A stretch of 10,287 nucleotides of DNA from Deltaproteobacteria bacterium UBA2385 (GCA_002343455.1 DDSR01000160.1:1-10287), one strand, 5' to 3'; counted from the first letter of the stretch, positions 1 to 5,908 are shown. Notes: generated by a model from the sequence alone, not told the origin. Numbers and translations: made by a program.

Positions 1-1
1 C

Positions 2-691
2 GCGCGGGGAGAGGCGGTGGTCCTGGGTCGGGACGAGGCATACGCCGGGGTGCTGGTCGACGACCTGGTGAGCCGCGGGGTGGGGGGCGAGCCCTATCGC
101 ATGTTCAGCAGTCGGGCCGAGCACCGCCTGCTGCTGCGCGAGGACAACGCCGACCGCCGCCTGATGCCCCGGGCGCGGGCGCTGGGCCTGCTCTCGGACG
201 CGGCCTGGCAGCGCTTCCAGGACAAGGCCGAGCGCATCGAGCGGACCGAGCGCTGGTGCCGTGAACAGTACCTGCTGCCCGACGAGGCCACCCAGGCCCG
301 CCTCGCCGCGCTGGGCCACGCGCCGGTGAAGAACCGCACCAGCCTCGCCGAGCTGCTGCGCCGGCCGGGGCTGGACTGGGAGAGCCTCGGCTCCTTGCGC
401 GAGGACCGCCCCGAGGTGCAGGCCGATGAGGCCGAGCAGGTGGTGACGGATCTGAAGTACGCGGGCTACCTCGTGCGGGAGGAGGGCCGGGCCTCGCTCA
501 GCCGCAGGATGGAGGCGGTAGCCCTGCCGCAGGAGATGGACCTGGACCTGCCGGGCCTCTCCCGCGAGGTCGCAGAACGTCTGATGGCCGCCCGACCGGC
601 GACCCTCGGAGCGGCGGCGCGTCTGCCCGGGGTGACCCCGGCGGCGATCGACCTTTTGGCGGTCCACCTCGCCCGAAGGGTGGGCGCGTGA
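2..691 (+). CDS. mnmG: MnmG (GidA) tRNA uridine-modification enzyme, C-terminal part
   Basis: This is the C-terminal third of MnmG, the FAD-dependent partner of MnmE. The complex installs the 5-carboxymethylaminomethyl group on the wobble uridine of certain tRNAs in the cytoplasm. The reading frame is open to the left edge, so the start lies outside the window. About 229 residues are visible, against roughly 630 for the whole family protein. Recognition rests on the family signature RDEAYAGVLVDDL, followed by EPYRMFSSRAEHRLLLREDNAD, and on the C-terminal helical domain with LSREVAERL and GVTPAAIDLL, which contributes to MnmE and tRNA contacts in known structures. The stop TGA overlaps the GTG start of rsmG in GTGA, so the two are probably translationally coupled. 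The mnmG-rsmG order is the classic gidA-gidB pair. I see no frameshift. Confidence 0.97.
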   Translation, partial: ARGEAVVLGRDEAYAGVLVDDLVSRGVGGEPYRMFSSRAEHRLLLREDNADRRLMPRARALGLLSDAAWQRFQDKAERIERTERWCREQYLLPDEATQARLAALGHAPVKNRTSLAELLRRPGLDWESLGSLREDRPEVQADEAEQVVTDLKYAGYLVREEGRASLSRRMEAVALPQEMDLDLPGLSREVAERLMAARPATLGAAARLPGVTPAAIDLLAVHLARRVGA

Positions 692-1236
692 TCGCCCTCA
701 CCGCCGCCGAGGCCGAACACCTCGCCCTGCTGGAGCGCTGGCGCAAGGCGATGGATCTGATCGGCCCGGGCCCGGCCGAGCCGCACTTTCAGGACGCCGC
801 CGGGGCCGTAGAGTCGCTGGGGCCGATCCAGGGGCGCTGGGCGGATCTGGGCAGCGGGGCGGGCTTCCCGGGCATCGCCCTGGCGGCGCGCAACCCCGAG
901 ACCACGGTGCTGCTGGTCGAGAGCCGGCGCAAGCGGGCGACCTTCCTGGACACGGTGGTCGCGCAGGCTCGGCTCGGCAATGCGACCGTGCTCTGCGGGC
1001 GCACCGAGGATCTGACGCCGGGCTTCGACGGGCTGATCAGCCGCGCCTACAAGCCTCCCGACGAGGTGCTGCTCGATGCCGAGCGCCTGCTGGCCCCCGG
1101 CGGCCTGGTGGTGCTGATGCTGGGCGACGCCGACTGGCCTTCTCCGGCGGGGTGGACCGCGGTGCAGCAGGCGCGCTACCCGGTGGCGGACGGATGGCGG
1201 CGGCTGCTGGTGCTCACACCCGCGAGGCGCTCGTGA
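688..1236 (+). CDS. rsmG: RsmG (GidB) 16S rRNA m7G527 methyltransferase
   Basis: RsmG transfers a methyl group from SAM to N7 of G527 (E. coli numbering) in 16S rRNA; loss of this mark gives low-level streptomycin resistance in many bacteria. The 182-residue product has the Rossmann motif I as WADLGSGAGFPGI at residues 51-63. Then follow ESRRKRATFLDTV at 78-90, ISRAY at 117-121 and a C-terminal strand near RRLLVLTP, all in family order. The GTG start at 688 overlaps the mnmG stop in GTGA. The protein is a little shorter than E. coli RsmG (207 residues), and the shortening is in the N-terminal helical part, where the usual conserved text is weak. The next gene overlaps its stop in another GTGA, so a three-gene transcript with mnmG is likely. 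Confidence 0.95.
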   Translation: MIALTAAEAEHLALLERWRKAMDLIGPGPAEPHFQDAAGAVESLGPIQGRWADLGSGAGFPGIALAARNPETTVLLVESRRKRATFLDTVVAQARLGNATVLCGRTEDLTPGFDGLISRAYKPPDEVLLDAERLLAPGGLVVLMLGDADWPSPAGWTAVQQARYPVADGWRRLLVLTPARRS

Positions 1237-1577
1237 CGCGCTCCCTCACCGTGCTGCTCCTCACCGTCTCTACTGGCTGCCTCCTCTTCACCCTGCAGGA
1301 GGGAGACCCCTGCGAGCTCGACGACGACCACTGTCCCGAAGCCTTCGTCTGCGAACGCGACGACGCTGGCGAAGCCCGCTGCCATGTGCGCATCGGCGGG
1401 GCTTGCGACGCCAGCCTCGGACCCGAAGGCACCCTCTGCGAGGGAGGCACGACCTGCTCGGGTCTCGACGCGGACGCCTGCTGCGGCGGGGTCGGCTCGA
1501 CCTGCGACGAGGACCGCTGCGCGGCCGGCTTGGAGTGCACTCCGACCGAGGAGGGCGACCTCTGTGCGGCCGGATAG
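1233..1577 (+). CDS. Cysteine-rich small lipoprotein with three four-cysteine modules
   Basis: A 114-residue predicted secreted lipoprotein of unknown function. I chose the GTG at 1233 because it overlaps the rsmG stop (GTGA) and is followed at once by a good signal peptide: R3, then SLTVLLLTVSTG, with C16 as the likely lipidated cysteine. The lipobox STGC is weak, with Ser instead of Leu at -3. A longer frame upstream of this start would overlap rsmG and lacks signal features. The mature part has 14 cysteines including C16. Twelve of them fall into three modules of the form C-x(4-10)-C-x5-C-x(7-9)-C, with a fixed five-residue central gap: CPEAFVC (34-40), CEGGTTC (69-75) and CAAGLEC (96-102). 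Such disulfide-rich lipoproteins with short Cys modules are common in myxobacteria. It converges on the DUF547 gene with only six bases between the stops. Confidence 0.8.
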   Translation: MTRSLTVLLLTVSTGCLLFTLQEGDPCELDDDHCPEAFVCERDDAGEARCHVRIGGACDASLGPEGTLCEGGTTCSGLDADACCGGVGSTCDEDRCAAGLECTPTEEGDLCAAG

Positions 1578-1583
1578 TCGAGC

Positions 1584-2372
1584 CTACCCCCCCGCGGTCC
1601 ACGCGTTCAACGACCAGTCATACGGAATGTACGACAGCGGACAGTCCACGGCCTGCTCGGCCAGCCACTGGGCGGCGGCGTCCGGCGCATAGGGCACGAG
1701 GTACTCGCAGACGGTCTCGGCGTCGGACCAGTCGGTGAAGTCGCGGGCGTACCACTCGAAGATCTGGCTGACGGCGTACCCCTCGCCCTCGGGCCGCAGG
1801 CCGTGCTCGCTGCGCAGGTAGCGCCTCAAGGCCGACTTGAGCTGGGAGTCGAGGCCCTCGGCGCTCCACCAGCGCACCGGCGGGCAGCTTGTGCTGGCAC
1901 AGTTGAGGGCGAAGTGGGCCAGCGGCTCCTGGAAGCGGCCCAGGATGCGCACGACCTCCAGGTGGTGCAGGCTCATCCAGTCGGAGTCCACCTTGAAGCG
2001 CAGGCCGTAGAAGAAGGCGCTGCCGGGCACCCGGTACAGACCGAAGCGCAGGTCGCGGACGCTGTCGAAGGGGCCGTGCTCCAGCACACCGTAGATGGTG
2101 GCGGCGTTGTAGACGTTGATCAGGGTCGACAGCCGGGTGTCCTCGCGGCGCTCGCCCATCACGTCGCTGATCTCGCCGTGCTCGGCGTTCCAGGCGAGGT
2201 AGCGCTCCAGCACGACCCGCTCGGCGGCGATCGCATCGTAGTCCACCCCGGCCGAGGAGGAGCTGCGCTCCAGCAGCGCGGCCCACTCCTGGGCGGGGTC
2301 GGTGGCGGGCGCGGGGGTCGGGAGGTGGACCTTGGAGGTGCAGGCCAGCAGCAGACCGGTCGTCAGGAGCAT
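1584..2372 (-). CDS. DUF547 domain lipoprotein
   Basis: A 262-residue protein of the DUF547 family, whose biochemical role is not established. The family motifs appear in order: LINVYNAATI (84-93), HFALNCASTSCPPV (153-166, with C158 and C163), IFEWYARDF (204-212) and YIPYDWSLN (248-256). The domain fills nearly the whole protein after a Pro-rich spacer, so it looks complete. The frame runs on upstream, but I start it at the ATG at 2372 because this gives a minimal lipoprotein signal (MLLTTGLLLAC, C11 lipidated) and avoids overlap with the divergent gene at 2402. No clear Shine-Dalgarno precedes this ATG. The signal has no positive residue before its hydrophobic run, like two neighbours here. 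The product is probably anchored in the periplasm or outer membrane. Confidence 0.88.
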   Translation of the reverse strand: MLLTTGLLLACTSKVHLPTPAPATDPAQEWAALLERSSSSAGVDYDAIAAERVVLERYLAWNAEHGEISDVMGERREDTRLSTLINVYNAATIYGVLEHGPFDSVRDLRFGLYRVPGSAFFYGLRFKVDSDWMSLHHLEVVRILGRFQEPLAHFALNCASTSCPPVRWWSAEGLDSQLKSALRRYLRSEHGLRPEGEGYAVSQIFEWYARDFTDWSDAETVCEYLVPYAPDAAAQWLAEQAVDCPLSYIPYDWSLNAWTAGG

Positions 2373-2401
2373 CCACCGGCTATAGCCCCCAGGGAGGCTG
2401 G
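2373..2401. promoter_or_regulatory. Short divergent intergenic gap with a perfect 10-base palindrome
   Basis: Only 29 bases separate the divergent starts of the DUF547 gene and the 2402 gene. In the middle lies the self-complementary GGCTATAGCC (2378-2387), the only A/T-rich spot. It offers a TATAGC-like -10 element to both strands. A strong Shine-Dalgarno, AGGGAGG (2391-2397), sits four bases before the ATG at 2402. If transcription started here, leaders would be extremely short, so one or both genes may instead use a promoter inside the opposite gene. This could be an operator or a symmetric promoter. I have only the symmetry as evidence. Confidence 0.3.
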
Positions 2402-2959
2402 ATGCTGCTCTGGGCCCTGATCGCCTGCTGGGCACCGGAGCTCGCCCCGCCGGGCCCGAGCGAGGCGCTGCCTGGCGATCCGGGCGTGATCTTCGTCGAG
2501 GGCGGGCTGATCCTGCCCGAGTCGGTCGAAGGCGGCGGCCGGGCGCTGACCGAGGGCCGGAGCCTGTGGACGCAGCGCTGGAGCCCGGGCGAGGAGCTGG
2601 ACCTGGCGACCGGCGGGCTGCGGGTCCGGGCTCGGGCTCCGGCACAGGCGGCCTGCGTGCTGCTCTTCCGGGTGGGCCTGGGCGATGTGCCGCCCCAGAC
2701 CCTGGGCCTGGTGGGCGAGGTGCTGACCGTGCAGCGCCCCGGCCGCGAGGCGATGGCCCTGGACACCTGGCAGGGAGAGGCCCGGCCGCTGCCCACGGAG
2801 GAGGGCGCCCCCCTGCCGAGCGCCGAGCTGCCCGCGGCCTGCCCGGCCGAGTCGGCCACCCAGGTCTGGGCCCTGCCCGAGGGCCGACGCCTGGCGATAG
2901 AGGGCCCCTTCACCGAGCGCTCGGGCGAGACGGCCTGGCGGCTCGCCGTCTTCCGCTGA
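2402..2959 (+). CDS. Hypothetical small lipoprotein
   Basis: A 185-residue predicted lipoprotein that I do not recognise. The ATG at 2402 is supported by AGGGAGG four bases upstream and by an immediate, very short signal peptide, MLLWALIAC, with C9 as the lipidation site. There is no positive n-region. The mature protein is rich in Pro, Glu, Gly and Leu, has alternating short strand-like segments (for example ACVLLFRVGLG at 84-94 and TQVWALPEGRRLAIEG at 153-168), and ends in WRLAVFR. This suggests a small beta-rich periplasmic domain. Two further cysteines, C85 and C147, could form one disulfide. The gene is six bases upstream of the paired-cysteine repeat gene on the same strand, so the two probably form an operon. 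Envelope localisation is inferred from the signal alone. Confidence 0.75.
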   Translation: MLLWALIACWAPELAPPGPSEALPGDPGVIFVEGGLILPESVEGGGRALTEGRSLWTQRWSPGEELDLATGGLRVRARAPAQAACVLLFRVGLGDVPPQTLGLVGEVLTVQRPGREAMALDTWQGEARPLPTEEGAPLPSAELPAACPAESATQVWALPEGRRLAIEGPFTERSGETAWRLAVFR

Positions 2960-2965
2960 GCCCGC

Positions 2966-3919
2966 ATGACCGATCTCCGCTTCCTGCTGCTCTACTCGCT
3001 CTGCCTGGGCCTCTGCCTGGCGGCGATCCAGGCGCTGCAGCGTCGGCCGGCTCCGCCTCCCCCTCCCCCCGTGGAGGCGGTCCAGGCGGTCGCCATCGCC
3101 CTGCCCCCCAAGCCCGAAGGGGCCCGCGCGGCCAGCGGAGCGGGCGAGGAGGGCTACCGCTACACCGAGGAGGGCTGCGAGGCGCGCGAGGGCGAGCTGC
3201 GGGACCTCTGCTTCCACCAGCTGGCGATGCAGCGCAGCCGCAGCGATCTGGAGGGGGGGCTGTTGGCCTGCGCGCGGATGGAGCGGGAGGAGGGCCGAAT
3301 GGAGTGCCAGAGCGACGTGGCCGAGGGCTATGCGCGGGTCGACCGCGACGCCTCGCTGGCGGTCTGCCCCGGCATCGGCCGCAAGAAGTGGCGCGACCAG
3401 TGCGTCTTCGGCATCGCCCTGGCCTACGCCAAGGTCGAGCCGGAGTGGGCCTTCCGGCGCTGCGACGAGGCCGGGCAGTGGCGGGACTTCTGCCGGCACG
3501 ACGTCAACGGCGAGATCGCCGAGATCGACGTGGACCTGGCCCTGGCGCACTGCGCGGCCGAGGAGGGCGATCTGCTGCGCCGCAAGAGCTGCTGGCACGG
3601 CATCGGCAAGTACCTGGCCCGGGTCGACGTCGACGCGGCCTTCGCCGCCTGCGCGCGGGTGCCGGCGGGGCCCGAGGGCCTCTACCGCGAGAACTGCATC
3701 CACGGCCTGGGCTGGGGGGCCAGCGAGTCGGCCGGCGCGGCCTTCCTGGCCTCCTGCGGGCGGGCGGGGCCCGAGCAGGACTCCTGCCGGCTGGGGGTGG
3801 CCTACAACCTGGTGCGCTTCGACCCCGCCCTGGCGCTGGAGATCTGCGGCGGCACGCAGCGGGCCGACCTGCGCGGCCAGTGCGAGGCCTTCGTGCGCGC
3901 TACAGGCTCGCGGCGCTGA
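2966..3919 (+). CDS. Membrane-anchored protein with eight paired-cysteine repeats (TonB/TolA-like topology)
   Basis: I do not recognise a named family, but the architecture is clear. The 317-residue product has one N-terminal membrane helix (about 5-22), a polyproline linker (about 28-36, with PPKP at 47-50), then an extracytoplasmic repeat domain from C71 to C306. The cysteines are at 71/82, 102/114, 134/146, 166/176, 196/209, 229/244, 264/274 and 294/306. The gap inside a pair varies from 9 to 14 residues. The gap from each pair to the next is exactly 19 residues in all seven cases. The 19-residue segment has the consensus xxGIAxxYARVDxDxAxxx and is probably helical. The eighth unit is cut short at GSRR. 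This recalls disulfide-pinned Sel1/TPR-like solenoids, but the spacing is its own. A helix plus Pro-linker plus periplasmic domain is the layout of TonB and TolA. No good Shine-Dalgarno is seen. The 3' end overlaps the convergent ExbD gene by 20 bases. Confidence 0.85.
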   Translation: MTDLRFLLLYSLCLGLCLAAIQALQRRPAPPPPPPVEAVQAVAIALPPKPEGARAASGAGEEGYRYTEEGCEAREGELRDLCFHQLAMQRSRSDLEGGLLACARMEREEGRMECQSDVAEGYARVDRDASLAVCPGIGRKKWRDQCVFGIALAYAKVEPEWAFRRCDEAGQWRDFCRHDVNGEIAEIDVDLALAHCAAEEGDLLRRKSCWHGIGKYLARVDVDAAFAACARVPAGPEGLYRENCIHGLGWGASESAGAAFLASCGRAGPEQDSCRLGVAYNLVRFDPALALEICGGTQRADLRGQCEAFVRATGSRR

Positions 3920-4352
3920 CGGCGACCAGCTCGATCTCGCGGTAGCCGGCCTGCTGGGCGCTGAGCAGGACCTTGGAGATGAGCGGCCAGGGGGTGCCCT
4001 CGTCGGCGCGCAGCAGGACGCGCTCGCCGCCTCGGGCGGAGAGGGCCTCGCCGACCTCGTGGACGACGGCGTCCTCGCTCTGCAGGTGGAAGGCGACGCT
4101 GCCGGCGCGGCGGCCGTCGACGTAGAGGCCGCGCTGGCCGATGTCGACGATGACGCCGGGGCCGGTGGGGTCCTCGGCCCGCGAGACGGGCAGCAGGGCG
4201 GGCTCGGGCAGGTCGAGGGGGGCCTCGCTGGACCAGGTGCGCAGCAGCACGACCAGCAGGAGCGTGAGCAGATCGACCAGGGAGGCCAGGGCGGGCGCCT
4301 CCAGGCCGGCGCGAGGGGACGCTGAGCGCAATCGAAAGCGGCGGGCGCTCAT
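3900..4352 (-). CDS. ExbD/TolR-family proton-channel subunit (with membrane Asp)
   Basis: A 150-residue biopolymer-transport protein of the ExbD/TolR family. These proteins pair with ExbB/TolQ in the inner membrane to couple the proton gradient to work in the periplasm. A short basic N-terminus (MSARRFRLRS) leads into one membrane helix, about 20-38, read as APALASLVDLLTLLLVVLL. D27 sits where E. coli ExbD has Asp25 and TolR has Asp23, the proton-binding residue. The periplasmic part ends in the typical segment VLLRADEGTPWPLISKVLLSAQQAGYREIEL (112-142). The ATG at 4352 overlaps the upstream stop in ATGA, which fixes the start. This is the last gene of the ExbB-ExbD-ExbD operon. Its stop lies inside the 3' end of the convergent paired-cysteine gene. 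Confidence 0.9.
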   Translation of the reverse strand: MSARRFRLRSASPRAGLEAPALASLVDLLTLLLVVLLRTWSSEAPLDLPEPALLPVSRAEDPTGPGVIVDIGQRGLYVDGRRAGSVAFHLQSEDAVVHEVGEALSARGGERVLLRADEGTPWPLISKVLLSAQQAGYREIELVAVSAASL

Positions 4353-4834
4353 GGGGCAGGCTCCAGCACCACCTCGGGGAAGAGGGGGCCATCGGGGCCC
4401 TGGCGCAGCGCGTCGACCAGGGCGACCAGGGCGGCGGCGTCGGTCTCGGCGTGCGGGGCGAGCTGGACCCGGCGGCGGGCGGGGTCCAGCGCCTTGAGGC
4501 GGCCCAGGTGGGCCTGGAGGGCGGGCAGGTCGGGGGCGAGGAGCTCCTGCTGCTCGACCTCGCCGATCTGGGCGCGCACATCCGAGCGGCGCACGCCGGC
4601 GCGGACGCGGTAGCCCTGGGGCTCGACCTCGACCCGCAGGGACTCGACGGGGCCCGGCGGCAGGGGGGGCAGCTCCTCCTCCGGGCCGGCCAGGGCGAGG
4701 CCGATCCCGGTCAGCTTCTGGCCGGAGCTGGTGAGCAGGATCATCGGCACGATCACCAGCATCAGCGAGGCGACGGCCAGCAGGGCGGGGCGCGCGTCGG
4801 GGGGCGGCCGCTCGCCGCGGAAGAGCCGCCTCAC
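4349..4834 (-). CDS. ExbD/TolR-like protein lacking the membrane Asp
   Basis: A 161-residue protein with ExbD/TolR layout: basic cytoplasmic start (MRRLFRGER), one membrane helix (about 15-36, ALLAVASLMLVIVPMILL) and a periplasmic domain ending in a TDAAALVALVDAL...FPEVVLEP stretch like the ExbD C-terminal helix and strand. The GTG at 4834 overlaps the ExbB-like stop in GTGA, and its own stop overlaps the next start in ATGA, so both ends are firm. Unlike the downstream ExbD, no Asp or Glu lies in the membrane helix: the position expected for the proton-binding Asp aligns roughly with S23. It may be a structural second subunit in a heterodimer with the Asp-bearing copy. Family membership is from pattern and context, and is less certain than for the neighbour. 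Confidence 0.78.
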   Translation of the reverse strand: MRRLFRGERPPPDARPALLAVASLMLVIVPMILLTSSGQKLTGIGLALAGPEEELPPLPPGPVESLRVEVEPQGYRVRAGVRRSDVRAQIGEVEQQELLAPDLPALQAHLGRLKALDPARRRVQLAPHAETDAAALVALVDALRQGPDGPLFPEVVLEPAP

Positions 4835-5439
4835 CCGCTGGCCTGCGTCCGCTTCGACAAGGCCAGCAGGCCGGCCAGGGCCTCGCAGAGGGCGAGCTCG
4901 CGGCGGGCCCGGCCGTCGAGCAGGGCGTGGACACCCAGCGCGGGGATGCCGGTGATCAGCCCCCAGGCGGTGGTGGTCATGGCCGTGGCGATGCCCTCGC
5001 CGATGCGGGTGGCCCGCTCGACCGCGCTGCCGTCGCCCAGGCCCTCGAAGGCCAGGATCAGGCCGAAGACGGTGCCCAGCAGGCCCAGCATCGTGGCGAG
5101 GTTGCCCGCCGTGGCCAGCCAGGGCAGGCGGCGCATGATCTGCTCCTCGGCCAGGGCGGCTTGCGCGCCCATCGCGTCCCAGGCGGCCTCGGCGTCGGGC
5201 TGGGCGGCGCCGGCGGCGATCAGCTCGGCGGCGGGGTGCCTGCCCATCAGGTCCTGGGCACGCCGGGCGTCGCCGCTGCGCATCGCGGCCAGGGCGGCCT
5301 GCGGATCGCCTCGCCAGCCCAGGAAGAAGAGCATGCTGCGCTCGACGCCGACGGCCAGGGCCAGGGCCAGCAGCGCGGTGATCGCGTAGAGGAAGGGGGC
5401 GCCGGGGCCGGCGAAGGACTGCGCGAGGGCGTCGAGCAC
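4831..5439 (-). CDS. ExbB/TolQ/MotA-family motor protein
   Basis: A 202-residue inner-membrane protein of the ExbB/TolQ/MotA proton-channel family, the scaffold subunit that surrounds ExbD/TolR helices. Three membrane segments are visible at about 14-40, 112-134 and 150-174. The second contains NLATMLGLLGTVFGLI and the third GIATAMTTTAWGLITGIPAL. These are the two signature helices with the small and Thr residues (T123, T155-157) that line the channel in the family. I start it at the GTG at 5439 because AAGGGAGAG lies five bases before it. The ATG at 5469 would add ten residues but has no ribosome binding site and lies within a dyad. The stop overlaps the next start (GTGA). With no TonB or Pal/TolB in view, I cannot say whether it is of Tol, Exb or gliding type. 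Confidence 0.92.
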   Translation of the reverse strand: MLDALAQSFAGPGAPFLYAITALLALALAVGVERSMLFFLGWRGDPQAALAAMRSGDARRAQDLMGRHPAAELIAAGAAQPDAEAAWDAMGAQAALAEEQIMRRLPWLATAGNLATMLGLLGTVFGLILAFEGLGDGSAVERATRIGEGIATAMTTTAWGLITGIPALGVHALLDGRARRELALCEALAGLLALSKRTQASG

Positions 5440-5492
5440 GGAATCTCTCCCTTCGGGGCGGGCTATCATGCCCGCACACCAGGAGGCCGCGG
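5440..5492. promoter_or_regulatory. Divergent promoter region with inverted repeat GCGGGC-TATCAT-GCCCGC
   Basis: The 53 bases between the ExbB-like gene (-) and the paired-cysteine lipoprotein gene (+) hold a perfect six-base inverted repeat, GCGGGC (5458-5463) and GCCCGC (5470-5475), around TATCAT. TATCAT resembles a -10 box on the plus strand; no convincing -35 precedes it. Shine-Dalgarno sequences lie on each side: AGGAGG (5481-5486) for the plus gene and the AAGGGAGAG complement (5445-5453) for the minus gene. The dyad could be an operator that controls both directions. This is inferred from symmetry and position only. Confidence 0.4.
5445..5453 (-). promoter_or_regulatory. Ribosome binding site that decides the ExbB-like start
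   Basis: Read on the minus strand, AAGGGAGAG lies five bases before the GTG at 5439. The in-frame ATG at 5469 has no such sequence in front of it, so the shorter 202-residue form is preferred. Confidence 0.6.
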
Positions 5493-5897
5493 ATGCTTGG
5501 ATGGACGACGCTCTGGATCTGGACGCTGTGGGCCTGCGGGCAGTCCGGGCCGGCGACTCCGGAGTCGTGCCGGGCGATGGCGGCCGGCGCGGCGCGCGAC
5601 GAGTGCTGGGCGACGGTGGCGCCGGAGCTGTTCCGCGCCGATCCCGTCGCGGCCGAGGCGCTGGTGCGCGAGCAGGTCCAGGACCCGACGGTGCTGGACT
5701 TCATCTGGCTGACCGTGACCCGCGAGGTCTACCCCGAGACCCCGCTGTACTGCGAGAAGATCGCCGACGAGGCGATGAAGACCCGCTGCCGGACGGTGGT
5801 CAGCCGGCCCCACCTGCACCGCTCGCTGAAGGAGGGCGCCGACGGGCCGGGCCCACAAGGAGCGCCCCCGGGGGCTCCGCCGATGCCGCCCGGCTAG
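5493..5897 (+). CDS. Small lipoprotein with decayed paired-cysteine repeats
   Basis: A 134-residue predicted lipoprotein with no named family that I can give. AGGAGG six bases before the ATG supports the start. The signal MLGWTTLWIWTLWAC is Trp-rich and uncharged, with C15 as the lipidation site. C26 and C38 are 11 residues apart and the following 19-residue stretch (WATVAPELFRADPVAAEAL) matches the repeat consensus of the 2966-3919 protein. The next two expected cysteine positions, 58 and 70, are Val and Phe, so the whole pair is missing. A last pair, C87 and C99, is again 11 apart, after a 16-residue segment. The tail is Gly/Pro-rich (GPQGAPPGAPPMPPG). I read this as three repeats of the same family. 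It diverges from the ExbB-ExbD-ExbD operon. Confidence 0.8.
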   Translation: MLGWTTLWIWTLWACGQSGPATPESCRAMAAGAARDECWATVAPELFRADPVAAEALVREQVQDPTVLDFIWLTVTREVYPETPLYCEKIADEAMKTRCRTVVSRPHLHRSLKEGADGPGPQGAPPGAPPMPPG

Positions 5898-5908
5898 GCG
5901 GGGGGACG

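Noticed and set aside
2363..3945. Long open frames of several hundred codons on both strands over the 2402-3919 genes, such as 2363-3703 (-) and 2566-3945 (+)
   Set aside because: They are low-complexity Arg/Gly/Ala/Pro translations caused by high GC. The chosen frames have signal peptides, repeats and sensible starts.
5440..5469. ATG at 5469 as the start of the ExbB-like protein
   Set aside because: It has no Shine-Dalgarno and lies inside the dyad. GTG 5439 has a good one.
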